A stretch of DNA of 47,834 bases from Candidatus Vogelbacteria bacterium (GCA_016188295.1 JACPIA010000001.1:1-47834), one strand, 5' to 3'; positions 36,574 through 46,382 are shown, counted from the stretch's first letter. Notes: generated by a model not told the origin, from the letters alone. Program-made: numbers and translations.

Positions 36574-36966
36574 ATGCCTAAAGTTACTAATTTAATGTTA
36601 CGTAATCGTCGTCGGGCTCGGGTTCGGTCTAAAGTGATGGGCACCAGCGAACGTCCGCGCTTAGCTGTTTTTCGTTCCAACAAATATGTCTACGCCCAAC
36701 TAATTGATGATATTAAGGGTGTGACTTTAGTGTCGGCTGGTGGACACGCTGTTGGTGGAGTTAGTCTTAAAACTAAAAAGACTAAAGTAAAAGTTGATTC
36801 GCCATTTACTAAAGTCTTGTCTGCTCAAGTAGTGGGTGAAACCATTGGTGCTTTGGCTCGTGACCGAAAAATTACTAAAGTAGTGTTTGATCGTGGTGGT
36901 TATCGGTACACTGGTCGAGTTAAGGCAGTAGCCGATGGGGCTCGTCAGGCGGGTTTAATTTTTTAA
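36574..36966 (+). CDS. rplR: Ribosomal protein uL18
   Basis: GTSERPRLAVFRSNKYVYAQLIDD, VFDRGGYRYTGRVKAVADGARQAGLIF. Confidence 0.96.
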   Translation: MPKVTNLMLRNRRRARVRSKVMGTSERPRLAVFRSNKYVYAQLIDDIKGVTLVSAGGHAVGGVSLKTKKTKVKVDSPFTKVLSAQVVGETIGALARDRKITKVVFDRGGYRYTGRVKAVADGARQAGLIF

Positions 36967-36971
36967 TCTTT

Positions 36972-37499
36972 ATGGATATTCCCAATCAAACAACTAATAA
37001 AGCTTCTGGTCGCGGTAGTCGTCCAGCTGGTCGCCGTGGTGGTAATCGCGGTCAGATGGAAAAACCGCGCTCTGAATTTGATCACAAAGTGATTTCTGTT
37101 CGTCGGGTGGCGCGGGTGGTCGCGGGTGGACGACGCTTCTCTTTCTCAGTGGTGGTGGTGATTGGTAATCGTAAAGGTAAAGTGGGTGTTGGTTTAGGTA
37201 AAGCTGGCGATACTACCTTAGCGATTGATAAAGCGATGAATGCCGCTAAAAAAGCGTTACTGACTTTACCTTTAACTGATGTCAATTCGATCCCGCACCA
37301 GACGGAGGCGAAGTTTGGCAGTTCGACAGTGGAAATCCGCCCTGCCCCGGGTAAAGGTTTGGTGGCTGGCAGTGCGGTGCGTACCGTGCTTGATCTGGCT
37401 GGTATCCGCGACATCACCGCCAAGGTCCATTCGCGTAGCAAGAACAAATTAAATATTGCCCGGGCGACGATTATTGCTCTGCGGGCGCTAAAGGTTTAA
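36972..37499 (+). CDS. rpsE: Ribosomal protein uS5
   Basis: VISVRRVARVVAGGRRFSFSVVVVIGNRKGKVGVGLGKA. Confidence 0.96.
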   Translation: MDIPNQTTNKASGRGSRPAGRRGGNRGQMEKPRSEFDHKVISVRRVARVVAGGRRFSFSVVVVIGNRKGKVGVGLGKAGDTTLAIDKAMNAAKKALLTLPLTDVNSIPHQTEAKFGSSTVEIRPAPGKGLVAGSAVRTVLDLAGIRDITAKVHSRSKNKLNIARATIIALRALKV

Positions 37500-37507
37500 A
37501 TAATTTT

Positions 37508-37936
37508 ATGCAATTACATACTATCAAACGAAATAGTTCCCATAAAAAAGCCAAGTACATTGGTCGGGGTGGTAAACGTGGTAAGACCTCTGGTAAAGGC
37601 CATAAGGGCCAAAGTGCTCGGGCGGGACGCAAAATGCGACCAGAATGGCGCGATTTAATTAAAAAGTTACCAAAACGTCGTGGTTATGGTAAAAATCGTT
37701 TTGTTCCATTGGTAATTAAACCAGAAGTGGTTAACTTGTCAGCAATCGAGGATACTTTTATGTCGGGAGATATCGTCACACCAACCACTCTGGTGGCTAA
37801 AAAATTAATTAAACCTAAACAAGCTGTCAAAATTTTAGGTAGCGGCAGTTTGACCAAAAAATTAGCAGTGAGCGGTTGCACACTTAGTGCTACGGCCCGT
37901 AAGGCAATACTGGCGGCTGGCGGTTCTGTCCGTTAA
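37508..37936 (+). CDS. rplO: Ribosomal protein uL15
   Basis: YIGRGGKRGKTSGKGHKGQSARAG. Confidence 0.94.
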   Translation: MQLHTIKRNSSHKKAKYIGRGGKRGKTSGKGHKGQSARAGRKMRPEWRDLIKKLPKRRGYGKNRFVPLVIKPEVVNLSAIEDTFMSGDIVTPTTLVAKKLIKPKQAVKILGSGSLTKKLAVSGCTLSATARKAILAAGGSVR

Positions 37937-37944
37937 ACTAAATT

Positions 37945-39216
37945 ATGAATACTTTTTTTACTAAAGTCCGGCTACTCTTTGAGGATACCTCACTCCGCTG
38001 GCGGATTTTTACCACCTTAGGGATTTTAGCTTTGTTTCGCCTGGGCGCGGCGGTGCCGATACCGAATGTTGACGTATTGGCGTTAGAGCGTTTTTTCTCC
38101 GATAATCAATTTTTTGGTTTGCTTAATATCTTTTCGGGTGGCGGTTTGTCTAATCTCTCGATTATGATGTTGGGTGTTGGCCCGTTTATTACCGGCTCGA
38201 TTATCATGCAATTATTGACTCTCATCTTTCCTCAATTTAAAGAGATGTATCAGGAGGAAGGGGAGGCTGGGCGGCGCAAAATGGCTCAATACTCACGCTT
38301 ATTGGCGGTACCCTTGGCCGCGGTGCAGGGCTTCAGCTTATTGGTGTTACTCTCCCGTCAAGGTATTTTATTGCCCCAAAGTTTGTTTGAGCAATTAGTG
38401 GGTATTGTGGTGGTAGTCACAGGCTCTATTGTGCTGATGTGGCTCGGTGAGCTTATTAGTGAGTATGGAGTAGGTAATGGCGTGTCACTGTTAATTTTTG
38501 CCGGTATCGTCTCGAGACTACCCAGTGATATTTTTCAACTGTACACCAACTTTGAGGTATCACAGGTGCCACTGTATTTAGCTTTTGTGGTGGTGGCAGT
38601 GGTGATTGTGGCCGCGGTAGTGGTGATTACCGAGGCTGAGCGGCCGATCCCGATTACTTATGCTAAACAAGTGCGAGGTAATCGGGTGTACGGCGGTATT
38701 TCTACCTACTTACCGATCCGATTAAATAATGCCGGAGTAATGCCGATTATTTTTGCTCTCTCAATCCTTCTCTTTCCGCAAATGATCGCTAATTTTATGG
38801 CTCAATCATCAGTGGCTATTTTACAAATGATCTCTGGTTTTATCTTGCCACTGTTTAGTAATTCTTGGCTCTATGGTGCGGTCTATACTATTTTAGTTTT
38901 TGTCTTTACTTATTTTTACTCGGCGGTGACCTTTGACCCGCAGATGATTTCCACTAACTTACAAAAATCAGGTGCCTTTATTCCGGGGGTCCGGCCCGGT
39001 CAACCGACCACTGCCCATCTAGGCACTATTGTCAGTCGTTTGACTTTAGTGGGCGCCTTCTTTCTCGCGGTAGTAGCACTCTTGCCTCTGGTGATGCAAG
39101 GAGTGACTGGTATGGCGGCACTGGCAATTGGCGGTACTTCGCTCCTTATTGTTGTTTCTGTTATTTTAGAGTTGGTTAAGCAGTTAAGCGCTCAGCTCTC
39201 GATGCGGGAATACTAA
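37945..39216 (+). CDS. secY: Protein translocase subunit SecY
   Basis: Multi-TM; ITEAERPIPITYAKQVRGNRVYGG, YLPIRLNNAGVMPIIFA. Confidence 0.96.
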   Translation: MNTFFTKVRLLFEDTSLRWRIFTTLGILALFRLGAAVPIPNVDVLALERFFSDNQFFGLLNIFSGGGLSNLSIMMLGVGPFITGSIIMQLLTLIFPQFKEMYQEEGEAGRRKMAQYSRLLAVPLAAVQGFSLLVLLSRQGILLPQSLFEQLVGIVVVVTGSIVLMWLGELISEYGVGNGVSLLIFAGIVSRLPSDIFQLYTNFEVSQVPLYLAFVVVAVVIVAAVVVITEAERPIPITYAKQVRGNRVYGGISTYLPIRLNNAGVMPIIFALSILLFPQMIANFMAQSSVAILQMISGFILPLFSNSWLYGAVYTILVFVFTYFYSAVTFDPQMISTNLQKSGAFIPGVRPGQPTTAHLGTIVSRLTLVGAFFLAVVALLPLVMQGVTGMAALAIGGTSLLIVVSVILELVKQLSAQLSMREY

Positions 39217-39236
39217 TTTTCGGCTATACTGGACGT

Positions 39237-39827
39237 ATGTTATTACCACGTACGCTTATTTTGATTGGTCGCTCTGGGGCGGGTAAGGGGACCCAAGCTG
39301 TTAAGTTGATCGAGTGGCTTAAGGAGCAATACCCTGATCAGCATACTTTTTACGTTAAAACAGGCGAGCAATTCCGTCAGTTGATAGCTGGTAATACCTA
39401 TACTGGCCAGTTGACTAAAAAATTATTGGAAGAGAGTAAATTATTACCCTCTTTCTTGCCGGTCTGGGTCTGGTCGCATTTATTGATTGAGAATTTAAAA
39501 GGTGGCGAGCATTTAATTTTTGATGGTACGCCGCGGATGGTGGCTGAGGCCGTGGTTTTGGACTCGGTGATGGATTTTTACAATCGTGGTAAGGCGACGG
39601 TGATTAATTTAGAAATCAGTCGCGAGACGGCATTAAAGCGCCTAACCGCGCGCGGTCGTTTTGATGATAATAGTCAGGACTCGATCAATCGGCGTTTGGA
39701 TTGGTTTGAGACCGAGGTGGTGCCGGTGATCGAGTATTTTAGGCGGTCGCCACTTTACGGGGTTTTGGATATTGATGGTGAACAAATGATTGAGGATATC
39801 CACACTGATATTGTGTCTCATTTATGA
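39237..39827 (+). CDS. adk: Adenylate kinase (divergent)
   Basis: P-loop LIGRSGAGKGTQA, DGTPRMVAEA, LTARGRFDD; secY-adk-map order. Confidence 0.88.
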   Translation: MLLPRTLILIGRSGAGKGTQAVKLIEWLKEQYPDQHTFYVKTGEQFRQLIAGNTYTGQLTKKLLEESKLLPSFLPVWVWSHLLIENLKGGEHLIFDGTPRMVAEAVVLDSVMDFYNRGKATVINLEISRETALKRLTARGRFDDNSQDSINRRLDWFETEVVPVIEYFRRSPLYGVLDIDGEQMIEDIHTDIVSHL

Positions 39828-40591
39828 TTAAACTAAAATCTAAACAAGATATTGAATTATTAAAAATCGCAGGCAAACATCTGGGCAGTATTCTAAGTGA
39901 GCTTGTTAAATTAGTGGGGCTAGGTGTCAGGACAACTGATTTAGATCACCAAGCGCGCGAATTATTAAAAAATTGTGGTGATGAGTCCTCGTTTTTAAAT
40001 TATACGCCCAGTGGCTCTAAACTAGCTTATCCAGCGGCGTTATGTGTCTCGATTAACGAGGAGATCGTCCATGGTATTCCCAACAAACGGCTAATTAAAG
40101 CTGGCGATGTGGTAACGATTGATCTTGGTTTAAAACATCAAAATAAATATTTTGTCGACGCCGCTCGGACCATTTTGGTACCACCGGTTGATCCGGCTGT
40201 TAAAAAATTAAGTGAGGCCGCTCGGCTTGGCCTCGCGGCCGGTCTCCAAGCGGCTAAAATCGGTAATACAATTGGTGACATTGGCGCGGCAGTACAAGTT
40301 TATGCTGAGCGGGGGGGATTCGGGATTATTCGGGATTTAAGTGGTCACGGAGTGGGCTTCGCCGTGCACGAGGAGCCCTATGTCCCTAATTATGGCCAAA
40401 AAGGTAAGGGGGAAAAATTAAAGGTCGGTATGGTGTTGGCGATTGAGCCGATGTTCACTTTGGGGGGCGAAAAGACTAAACTTTTAAGTGACGGTTTTAC
40501 TTTTAGTACTAAAGATCAGAGTTTAGCGGTACACTGGGAGGATACAGTGGCGATTACGGAGGACGGGCCAATAATTTTAACTCAAAAGTAA
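39824..40591 (+). CDS. map: Methionine aminopeptidase type I
   Basis: INEEIVHGIPNKR, DLGLKHQNKYFVDAART, GHGVGFAVHEEPYVPN, MVLAIEPMF. Confidence 0.95.
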   Translation: MIKLKSKQDIELLKIAGKHLGSILSELVKLVGLGVRTTDLDHQARELLKNCGDESSFLNYTPSGSKLAYPAALCVSINEEIVHGIPNKRLIKAGDVVTIDLGLKHQNKYFVDAARTILVPPVDPAVKKLSEAARLGLAAGLQAAKIGNTIGDIGAAVQVYAERGGFGIIRDLSGHGVGFAVHEEPYVPNYGQKGKGEKLKVGMVLAIEPMFTLGGEKTKLLSDGFTFSTKDQSLAVHWEDTVAITEDGPIILTQK

Positions 40592-40592
40592 T

Positions 40593-41144
40593 ATGAAAGA
40601 ACGCACTTTATTTTTAATTAAACCGGATGGAGTTAGTCGTGGTTTGGTCGGTGAAATTATTGCTCGTCTAGAAAAAACAGGTCTTAAATTAGTCGGTTTA
40701 AAGTTTGTTCAAGTGCCAGAAGAGTTGGCGCGAGCGCATTATGGTACCGCCGATGATGGTTGGTATCGCAAGATCGGCGAAAAAATGAAAAAGTTTTACG
40801 AGCAAAATGGTTTCGATTTAGGGGAACAAATTAGTCAACTGAGTCCCGAAGCAATTGGCCAATTAGTTCATAAATTAAATGTTGATTATCTGGTGGCTGG
40901 ACCAGTGGTGGCAACCGTGTGGCAGGGAGTCGGAGCGGTCGCTACAGTGCGCAAACTGGTGGGTACGACCTATCCGTTTGATTCGCCGATGGGGACGATC
41001 CGTGGCGACTTTTCTCACGATACGCCAGTGGTGGCTAATAACGAGAATCGCTCGGTCTACAATCTGGTCCACGCTTCCGGTAACCCCGACGAAGCCAAAA
41101 CCGAAATCGAATTGTGGTTTAAAGAAGGGGAGTTACTTGCTTAA
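40593..41144 (+). CDS. ndk: Nucleoside diphosphate kinase (extended)
   Basis: ERTLFLIKPDGVSRGLVGEII, VRKLVGTTYPFDSPMGTIRGDF, NLVHASGNPDEA. Confidence 0.9.
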   Translation: MKERTLFLIKPDGVSRGLVGEIIARLEKTGLKLVGLKFVQVPEELARAHYGTADDGWYRKIGEKMKKFYEQNGFDLGEQISQLSPEAIGQLVHKLNVDYLVAGPVVATVWQGVGAVATVRKLVGTTYPFDSPMGTIRGDFSHDTPVVANNENRSVYNLVHASGNPDEAKTEIELWFKEGELLA

Positions 41145-41395
41145 TAATTCCGAAGACTCTCCTCGGAAAGATTAGCTAGTCTACAAAGTCTGACGAGATT
41201 TATGTCATGACATGCTAAGTGGTTAGGTAATGAGAAAGATAATTATTTCACTCATATGGGCGACATAATACGTGTCAAACTGGACCTTGACAATGAGGTG
41301 GGGATAAATAATATGGTATTTTACCCCCCCGTGATATCTTGTGATTAGTCGGATTGACTTTTATTATTGGCTTTTAGTTATTCATTATCATTCTT

Positions 41396-43057
41396 ATGAA
41401 GAAATATTTGGCTACTTTAGGTTTAGTGATGGTGGTTGGTGTTATCCCGCTCGCCAGACCAACGCCAGTTATGGCTCAAACAGTTGATGTGACAGCCCTT
41501 TACGCTTTGATTCAAAGCTTGCAAAACCAACTCCAAGCTTTATTAAATCAACTTAATCAGCCATCAGTCCCTAGAGGTCCATCAGTAGTGATCAATAATG
41601 TTTCTGGTCCTAATTCATTGTCGGTTGATGAAACGGGAACCTGGCGTGTTAATGTCGATGCGCCGGCCGGCACTAATTTGAATTACTCGGTGGATTGGGG
41701 TGATCAAAAGGTTATCGTCGCTGGGGCGGTCAAGAGCGAGAATAAGATTCAAACTTCTGCTACGTTCACTCACGCTTATACTAGTCCCGGAACTTACACC
41801 GCTAAATTTATCGTTGATAATGGTATTGTCTGTATTCAAGCACCTTGCTCTACTCATTCTTCAGCTCAAGCTAGTGTAACGGTAGTAGTGGGTAATACTA
41901 GTATCCCAGTTCCTCTTACTGTGAGAACACCAAACGGTGGTGAGCGATGGGTGTTAAAATCAAACCATGTCATTAGCTGGTCCCCTAATCCACATTCTGA
42001 TACTGTTGAAGCTTATCTAGAGAAAATGATTGATGGGCAATTTTATACTGTTGGTAAGGTCGTGCCTTCAGCGAAGGGATCTATTCGTTGGGAAGGAGAT
42101 GTTGATCGATACGGCGATTTATCAGCCCCTGGTAACGGCTATTACATAAGATTAGTCGATACTAAAACCGGACAACAAGATCGAAGCGACAGATCTTTTA
42201 CGCTTTTACCACAGGATTATATTAAGGTGGATTTGAAAGTTAACGGATCCGATGGTCCGATTGAGATACCAGCTGGTGGCACTACAGTTAAATTATCTTG
42301 GACATCATCAAATGTCGACAGTTGTAGTTATGAGGTTGCCGATCAGGGAGGGAGAGGTGGTTTTGAACCTAACCGTAGCGATTTTGAAATCTTTATCAAA
42401 GATCCGATGAATCGTGATGGTATGGCTGTATATATGGATTGTAAAGGAGAGTTGGGACACAGAGGTGATGCTGTATCAATAAAATCTATGACGACCAGAC
42501 AGACAAGGATCAACTCCTTTACCGCTTCGCCAAATCCGCGCGTGGTTAAAAGTGCTGATAACAGTTCATCTCTAAATGTCAACACGATCCTAAGTTGGTC
42601 GGCCAGCGGTGCTGGCAGTTGTAAGTTAGTTGGTGGCCGCTTTACCGGCGAAAAAGATCAAACTACCACTGGATCGGTTACTATTACACCGTTATATCCG
42701 ACCACTTACACTTTGACCTGTTATGCCGGTGCGAACCGGAGTGGACAAGCAACTAGCGCTACCTACACTGTCCGGACCACTTCTGATGTTAACAATGACG
42801 GCCAAGTCAATGCGATTGACCTGCAAATCGTCTCTAACTGCATCAGCAACACTAACTGTACGGCTGCTCAAAGAGTGGGTGCCGACATCAATAAAGACGC
42901 TTCAGTCAATGCTAGCGACTTGGAGATTATCCAATTATTGATAATGCCGCCGCAGCTCGGCGCTGATTCGACCAACAATCAAAATCAAACAGCGACCGTA
43001 TTGACCAGTTTGCGATCACTGTTGACCTCAATTAGCGACTGGTTGGGTGCTCGTTAG
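41396..43057 (+). CDS. Secreted surface protein with PKD-like and dockerin-like domains
   Basis: Signal peptide ending PVMAQ; SVDWGDQ...FTHAYTSPGTYTAKF (PKD-like); DVNNDGQVNAIDLQIVSNCI and DINKDASVNASDLEIIQLLI (duplicated Ca-binding dockerin motif). Confidence 0.82.
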   Translation: MKKYLATLGLVMVVGVIPLARPTPVMAQTVDVTALYALIQSLQNQLQALLNQLNQPSVPRGPSVVINNVSGPNSLSVDETGTWRVNVDAPAGTNLNYSVDWGDQKVIVAGAVKSENKIQTSATFTHAYTSPGTYTAKFIVDNGIVCIQAPCSTHSSAQASVTVVVGNTSIPVPLTVRTPNGGERWVLKSNHVISWSPNPHSDTVEAYLEKMIDGQFYTVGKVVPSAKGSIRWEGDVDRYGDLSAPGNGYYIRLVDTKTGQQDRSDRSFTLLPQDYIKVDLKVNGSDGPIEIPAGGTTVKLSWTSSNVDSCSYEVADQGGRGGFEPNRSDFEIFIKDPMNRDGMAVYMDCKGELGHRGDAVSIKSMTTRQTRINSFTASPNPRVVKSADNSSSLNVNTILSWSASGAGSCKLVGGRFTGEKDQTTTGSVTITPLYPTTYTLTCYAGANRSGQATSATYTVRTTSDVNNDGQVNAIDLQIVSNCISNTNCTAAQRVGADINKDASVNASDLEIIQLLIMPPQLGADSTNNQNQTATVLTSLRSLLTSISDWLGAR

Positions 43058-43087
43058 TTGATGTACTGGATTGTCAGGGTGTATAAT
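43058..43087 (+). promoter_or_regulatory. Promoter of intergenic RNA
   Basis: TTGATG (43058-43063), 18-nt spacer, TATAAT (43082-43087). Confidence 0.6.
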
Positions 43088-43093
43088 TAAAGT

Positions 43094-43260
43094 AGGTTAT
43101 TTGAAGGCGATATCTAGATCATAATAAATTTTTAGGGAGCCACTAAATAATAATTACTTTGGTACTTGTTTGCGGGCACCCACCTAGCTTTAGCTAGGTA
43201 GCAGTCTTCAAATAACCGACAGTTACCCCGCCCTTCGACTAGCTCAGGGCGGGGTTTGTG
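43094..43260 (+). ncRNA. Structured intergenic RNA, possibly 6S RNA (ssrS)-like
   Basis: Closing stem GGTTATTTGAAG (43095-43106) / CTTCAAATAACC (43206-43217), inner hairpin ACCTAGC-TTTA-GCTAGGT (43182-43199), own promoter and terminator, no ORF. Confidence 0.5.
43226..43260 (+). terminator. Rho-independent terminator
   Basis: CCCCGCCCT / AGGGCGGGG 9-bp stem followed by TTTGTG. Confidence 0.8.
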
Positions 43261-43288
43261 TATCTGGATCTTCGGGTATAATAAGTTA

Positions 43289-43705
43289 GTGAAATCAAAT
43301 TTCCAGTTAGCTTGGTTGGGGGTAATTGGTCTAGCGTTAGTGGTAATGGTTAATACTCTGGCTTATCGATTTGCCTGGTATTGGCAATTTAGTTGGTTGG
43401 ATTTGGTCATGCACACCATTGGTGGATTAACCATCGTCTTGCTGTCAATCAGCCTCACTTCGCTAATTAGCGAGTCAGTTAAAACAGTTTTTCTCGCTGC
43501 GCTTCTCACTACTCTCATTGCTGGAGTGCTGTGGGAATTACTCCAATATGGCAGTTACGCCATTGGTTGGCATACCTTTAACGCTTTACAGTTGGGTTGG
43601 TCTGACACCTTATCTGATTTAGCGAGCGATGTAGTTGGTGGTGTATTGGCTTGGCTGTTGTGGCTTGATATTAAAGATCGTAAAAATTATGGAACAACAA
43701 CTTAA
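43289..43705 (+). CDS. Small polytopic membrane protein (VanZ/DUF2238-like appearance; GTG start)
   Basis: WLDLVMHTIGGL, WELLQYG, DTLSDLASDVVGG motif order; TATAAT upstream at ~43276. Confidence 0.6.
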   Translation: MKSNFQLAWLGVIGLALVVMVNTLAYRFAWYWQFSWLDLVMHTIGGLTIVLLSISLTSLISESVKTVFLAALLTTLIAGVLWELLQYGSYAIGWHTFNALQLGWSDTLSDLASDVVGGVLAWLLWLDIKDRKNYGTTT

Positions 43706-45074
43706 ATTGACTTTTTATGGTGGCACTGGTACGGTTACCGGCGCTAATTTTTTGGTCGAGGTTGCAGGGGAAACGCCGGTCCGTTTTTTAATTGACTGTG
43801 GTTTATTTCAAGGTAATAAATCTGATGATGCTCGTAATTTTGAATCTTTTCCTTATGATCCGGCTACTATTGATGCTTTGATTATTACTCACGCTCATCT
43901 TGATCACATTGGGCGAGTGCCACGCTTGGTTAAAGAAGGCTTTCAAGGTCCGATTTACTCGACCGGAGCCACTAAAGAGATTGCAGCTCTCTCGCTTGAT
44001 GACACTGTCTCTTTGCTTTCGCGCCATCATAACGACGCTAACAACCAAGATGAGGCCGAACCACTTTATACTTTGGAAGATGTGGCGCAAGCTCTTAGTC
44101 AGTGGCAAATAGTAGATTATCATCAACCATTTACCTTAGGACCACTCGATATTGTTTTTCGCGATGCCGGGCACATTTTAGGTTCGGCGCTGGTGGAGTG
44201 TACTCGTGGCAATAAAAAATTAGTCTTTACTGGCGATTTGGGTAATTCGCCCTCACCACTACTTAAAGATACTGAGGCGATTAAAGATGCGACCTACTTG
44301 GTGATGGAGAGTGTTTATGGCGATCGCGATCATGAGGACCGTTCCCGTCGCGCCGAGCAATTTGAGGATGTGATTGAAGACACTTTGCGCCGCGATGGCA
44401 CTTTATTAATTCCAGTCTTTTCCATTGAGCGGGCCCAGGAGATTATGTTTGAGATTGAACAAATGATGGAAGCGTCGCGAATCCCCTTAGTGCCGGTATT
44501 TATCGATTCGCCGTTGGCGATCCGGGTGACTGATGTTTATAAAAAATATCGGCATTATCTGAATAATCAAGTTAAAGAAGGTGGTCCGGCTCGAGATGGT
44601 ATTTTCCGTTTTCCGCAATTACATCTGACCTTGTCGACCGAAGAATCTAAAGCGATTTTGCGAGCCAATCCGCGTAAAATTATTTTGGCCGGCTCCGGGA
44701 TGTCGACCGGCGGACGGATTTTGCATCATGAAAAAAATTATCTATCCGATTCGCGCAACACTTTATTATTGGTGGGTTATCAAGGAGTGGGTACTTTTGG
44801 GCGTATTCTTCAAGATGGCGCTAAAATAGTGCGGATTTTAGGTGAAGAAGTAACTGTGTCTGCCAGAATCGCCAGTATTTTTGGTTACTCCGGCCACAAA
44901 GATGGTTCCGGCTTGCTTAATTTTGTCCGGGGTACTGGTGATACCGTCAAAAAAGTATTTGTGGTGATGGGCGAGCCTAAATCAGCTTTATTTTTAGTTC
45001 AGCGCATTAGAGATTATTTAGGAATTGAGGCGATTGCGCCAGCAGTCGGTGAATCAGTGGAGCTCGAGCTTTAA
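43689..45074 (+). CDS. MBL-fold / beta-CASP RNA-metabolising hydrolase (ORF open from 43635)
   Basis: THAHLDHIGRVPRLV, FTGDLGNSPSPLL, AGSGMSTGGRILHH, FGYSGHKDGSG. Confidence 0.92.
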   Translation: MEQQLKLTFYGGTGTVTGANFLVEVAGETPVRFLIDCGLFQGNKSDDARNFESFPYDPATIDALIITHAHLDHIGRVPRLVKEGFQGPIYSTGATKEIAALSLDDTVSLLSRHHNDANNQDEAEPLYTLEDVAQALSQWQIVDYHQPFTLGPLDIVFRDAGHILGSALVECTRGNKKLVFTGDLGNSPSPLLKDTEAIKDATYLVMESVYGDRDHEDRSRRAEQFEDVIEDTLRRDGTLLIPVFSIERAQEIMFEIEQMMEASRIPLVPVFIDSPLAIRVTDVYKKYRHYLNNQVKEGGPARDGIFRFPQLHLTLSTEESKAILRANPRKIILAGSGMSTGGRILHHEKNYLSDSRNTLLLVGYQGVGTFGRILQDGAKIVRILGEEVTVSARIASIFGYSGHKDGSGLLNFVRGTGDTVKKVFVVMGEPKSALFLVQRIRDYLGIEAIAPAVGESVELEL

Positions 45075-45095
45075 GTTTGGTACAATAAACTTAGT

Positions 45096-45674
45096 ATGGA
45101 GGATCAGTTATTAGAAAAACACAATCATCGTCGCTTAAAATTAGCGGTGTCAGGTGCTGCCGAGACCGGACATTGCGGTGAGGGAGCAATGGACTTGGCT
45201 AAAGAACTGGGTCGCGAGATTATTCGTCAAGACGGAATCTTAATCTCCGGCGCTACGACCGGTTTTCCGCTATGGACTTGTATTGGCGCCAAAGAGGCTG
45301 GTGGGATCTCGATTGGTTTGTCGCCAGCTTATTCCGAGCATGAACATGTGGATTATTATAAATTACCACTGGAGTATTTGGATTTGATTATTTATACCGG
45401 TTTTGGCTACTCTGGACGCGACTTATTAATGACGCGAACTTCGGATGCGATTTTTTTAGGCTGTGGGCGGGTAGGTACTATCCACGAGTTTACGATTGCT
45501 TTTGAAGATCAAAAGCCGATTGGTGTACTGGAGGGCCCATGGAAGACGCATGAGGTCATCAAGGATATAATGGATAAGGGATATCGCCACAGTGATTTAG
45601 TTTTGTTTGATAAAGATCCTAAAAAATTAGTTGAGCGCGTGATCGAGTTAGTCAAAAAAACCAAAATTAAATAA
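45096..45674 (+). CDS. LOG / TIGR00725-like Rossmann-fold protein
   Basis: AVSGAAETGH, ISGATTGFPLWTCIGAKEAGG, GCGRVGTIHEFTIAFE. Confidence 0.7.
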   Translation: MEDQLLEKHNHRRLKLAVSGAAETGHCGEGAMDLAKELGREIIRQDGILISGATTGFPLWTCIGAKEAGGISIGLSPAYSEHEHVDYYKLPLEYLDLIIYTGFGYSGRDLLMTRTSDAIFLGCGRVGTIHEFTIAFEDQKPIGVLEGPWKTHEVIKDIMDKGYRHSDLVLFDKDPKKLVERVIELVKKTKIK

Positions 45675-45683
45675 AATCAAAAA

Positions 45684-45703
45684 CTCCCTCGGCGACGAGG
45701 GAG
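45684..45703. terminator. Hairpin between convergent genes
   Basis: CTCCCTCG-GCGA-CGAGGGAG. Confidence 0.6.
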
Positions 45704-45709
45704 CGGGGA

Positions 45710-46177
45710 TTACACAGAGACTAGTCTAAGTGCTCTAGTAGTTCGGCTATGGTGCCGTAATCGTGTCATTAAATCAATGGGAGTACTAGTATTATCTAAT
45801 TCACAACATAAATTAATTAGACTCTCAAATGAGATATCACGATGATTATTAAGATAAAGATCAGCCTCACTTCCAATATCAAGCTGGCGCGACCAGTTAA
45901 TTATGACGCAACGGCCAGCGGTCAGAGCTCTTATCGTTCTAACTAAGTTGATTTGTCTATCGGGATGATCGTCTGGTAGCCATGTTTTTGATTCAAAAAA
46001 AATGATTGGCACTGACTCACAGTGAACCAGATCCAGCCCTTTCTGAATATCATCGGTGGCGACGATGGGTATTAGAATTTCGGTTGGAACTTGGGCAATA
46101 AATTCACGAACGGCCCAGCACAAACTTCCGGGTAGAAAGAATAATATCTGACCGATTTTTTTATCGCTGGTAGGCAC
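45710..46177 (-). CDS. Hypothetical protein (ORF open to 46231; GTG start after AAAGGAGGG)
   Basis: Minus strand AAAGGAGGGTTAGTT-GTG; TACAAT-like box upstream. Confidence 0.6.
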   Translation of the reverse strand: MPTSDKKIGQILFFLPGSLCWAVREFIAQVPTEILIPIVATDDIQKGLDLVHCESVPIIFFESKTWLPDDHPDRQINLVRTIRALTAGRCVIINWSRQLDIGSEADLYLNNHRDISFESLINLCCELDNTSTPIDLMTRLRHHSRTTRALRLVSV

Positions 46178-46314
46178 AACTAACCCTCCTTTAGTTAATC
46201 CAAGAACAATTTCTAGTTTGGATTGTAGCACAAATAAACCTAAAAATCACATGACTCGGTGGTTGTCTAGGTGAGATATATGGAAGAAGTTAGAACCTGG
46301 TAGTTTTGTATGAG

Positions 46315-46350
46315 AAAAAAGAAGCCCCACGGTGTGAAGCACAGGGCTTC
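46315..46350 (-). terminator. Rho-independent terminator (minus)
   Basis: GAAGCCC / GGGCTTC stem with T6 on the minus strand. Confidence 0.8.
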
Positions 46351-46382
46351 TTCCGTAGGGCTTTTGCCGTAGACGCTGAGCG

